The notes under the pieces: generated by a model
What the model saw: the letters and a program-made list of their open reading frames with translations, nothing else
Database searches by the model: none
Told to the model about the DNA's origin: nothing
From: Fen-671 sp035502515
GTDB taxonomy: Bacteria; Actinomycetota; Acidimicrobiia; Acidimicrobiales; Palsa-688
NCBI GenBank assembly: GCA_035502515.1
Contig: DATJUH010000175.1
Coordinates: forward strand, 1-41,669
Direction: 5' to 3'
DNA length: 41,669 bases
Translations under genes and position numbers: made by a program
Shown: one piece after another, positions 40,814-41,669 of the stretch
Numbering within the stretch: the first letter of the stretch is position 1
How the letters are laid out: every line of letters begins with the position of its first letter

Positions 40814-41358
40814 GCCAAGCCCAAGAACAGTACCGACTGACAGCGGAGGCTTTCGACGCCAGAGTCCAAGCCGCGGCTCCCGACGGCTGGAGCGCCCAGT
40901 CCCCCTGCACGGAATGGAAAGCTGGCGACGTCGTTGCCCATGTGGTCGACCATCACCGGCGGTTGATCGCCGAGGTGACAGGCGTCGAATCCCGGCCGAT
41001 GACGGCGGATGAGGACCCGAAGGCGGCGTGGACCTCGGCCTACGCCACCATGCGGGAGCTCACGGAGAACCCTGAGGCTATGGCCCATTCCGTCCAAGGC
41101 CCGGGGGGACCGATGCCGCTCGAGCAGATGCTTCCTCAGTTCGTGTGCATGGACATGCTGGTCCACACATGGGATCTCGCTCGGGCGGTTGGAGGTGACG
41201 AGCAACTCGACGACGCGTCGGTCCGGCGCGCTTATGAGACGGTCAAGCCGATGGACGCCATGATCCGCCAGCCGAACTTGTTCGGCCCAAAGCTGGACCC
41301 ACCTCCGGGGGCAGACATCCAGACTGAGTTCCTCTACTTCCTGGGCCGCCGAGCGTAG
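40798..41358 (+). CDS. TIGR03086/DinB-like metal-binding protein
   Basis: 186 residues from ATG at 40798, or 182 from the ATG at 40810; no strong ribosome site for either. A four-helix DinB/mycothiol-dependent-isomerase-like protein: SPCTEWKAGDVVAHVVDHH with the first metal-binding histidine, and DMLVHTWDLARAVG with the third. Such proteins are common in Actinomycetota and include mycothiol-dependent enzymes; the substrate here is unknown. Confidence 0.8.
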   Translation: MVGLMSQAQEQYRLTAEAFDARVQAAAPDGWSAQSPCTEWKAGDVVAHVVDHHRRLIAEVTGVESRPMTADEDPKAAWTSAYATMRELTENPEAMAHSVQGPGGPMPLEQMLPQFVCMDMLVHTWDLARAVGGDEQLDDASVRRAYETVKPMDAMIRQPNLFGPKLDPPPGADIQTEFLYFLGRRA

Positions 41359-41507
41359 CTTCGAGATCGTCGACCGACCGATGCCCCCTGCGATGTGCTT
41401 CGGGCGTGAAATGTATCAGAAGGTCCATTGGGTGGCGCCGCTCGGCTCTTTAGGGGGAACCGCGTAGGCGAAGACGCCCGCCACCCAGGCCACACGCAGG
41501 CGCTGCA

Positions 41508-41669
41508 CTACTCAATCCGTGGCGCTTTCAGGTTGGAGTTGCGAGAACTGGCGGCGCCCACTGAGCTGATCTGCTGAAAGGCGGCCGCAGTAAGCGTCCT
41601 GGCGGTCTTCTCGGCGCTGTCTATGGCATCTTCCACGCTGAGACCGCAAAGGTCGGTAAGAGAGAACAA
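41508..41669 (-). CDS. C-terminal part of an unknown protein entering from the right edge
   Basis: A minus-strand frame of 53 residues is open to the window edge and ends in TAG. It reads SVEDAIDSAEKTARTLTAAA and ends NLKAPRIE, with helical, protein-like composition. No family recognised. The 149 bases before it (41359-41507) show nothing. Confidence 0.45.
   Translation of the reverse strand: MFSLTDLCGLSVEDAIDSAEKTARTLTAAAFQQISSVGAASSRNSNLKAPRIE

Noticed and set aside
1..41669. CRISPR arrays, insertion sequences, tRNA or rRNA genes.
   Set aside because: I saw no regularly spaced repeats, transposase frames or complete tRNA/rRNA sequence on either strand by eye; a covariance or profile scan was not possible.

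Overview
The window is high-GC DNA with actinobacterial traits: TANNNT -10 boxes, many GTG starts, a pepN remnant of the actinobacterial type and a TIGR03086/DinB-like protein. I would place it in Actinomycetota, possibly a deep lineage such as Acidimicrobiia, but the sequence does not settle the class.

The main result is a dense fluoride-riboswitch (crcB-motif) regulon. I count nine copies of the aptamer: seven strong or good, two more degenerate. Each has a short hairpin with an AUG- or AAG-starting 8-nt loop, a second stem, and a UGAUGGCYYCUAC-like strand that forms a pseudoknot with the first loop. Eight of the nine sit in front of a gene or operon. In six of them the same 3' pseudoknot strand is also complementary to the Shine-Dalgarno region of the next gene (a seventh pairs with one bulge), which suggests translational control: fluoride stabilises the pseudoknot and frees the ribosome site.

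Layout. 1-4889 (minus): most of a six-gene hydrogenase-related membrane complex (Ehr/Hyf-like), cut by the left edge. 5151-12888 (minus): a second, complete paralogous copy. Both have lost the NiFe cysteine ligands in the large subunit. The complete copy has also lost three of the four proximal FeS ligands in the NuoB-like subunit, yet its antiporter-like subunits keep their charged ion-path residues. 13215-18413 (plus): dynamin-like GTPase, a small helical protein and a pair of MutS-like ATPases. 18614-22303: an interruption with no aptamers, holding a small PP2C-like operon, a NUDIX hydrolase and an MFS transporter. 22367-28014 (minus): MutS-like pair plus a second dynamin-like GTPase. 28255-31879 (plus): small unknown protein plus a third MutS-like pair. 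31828-32601 (minus): a truncated FabH-like ketoacyl synthase with its own aptamer, and an orphan promoter-aptamer pointing at its 3' end. 32987-34944 (plus): phosphoglycerate-mutase-like phosphatase and a divergent enolase. 35058-38128 (plus): a fourth MutS-like pair. 38266-39984 (minus): membrane-bound SpoIIE-type phosphatase. 40445-41358: pepN remnant and a DinB-like protein. A partial minus-strand gene enters from the right edge.

How the parts may work together (inference): this looks like a fluoride-stress island whose products answer fluoride toxicity at the membrane (ion-translocating complexes, dynamin-like GTPases, FabH), in glycolysis (PGM-like and enolase, the latter a classical fluoride target) and through four paralogous, asymmetric MutS-like ATPase pairs of unknown role. 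No fluoride channel (Fluc/CrcB or CLC-F) is visible in the window.
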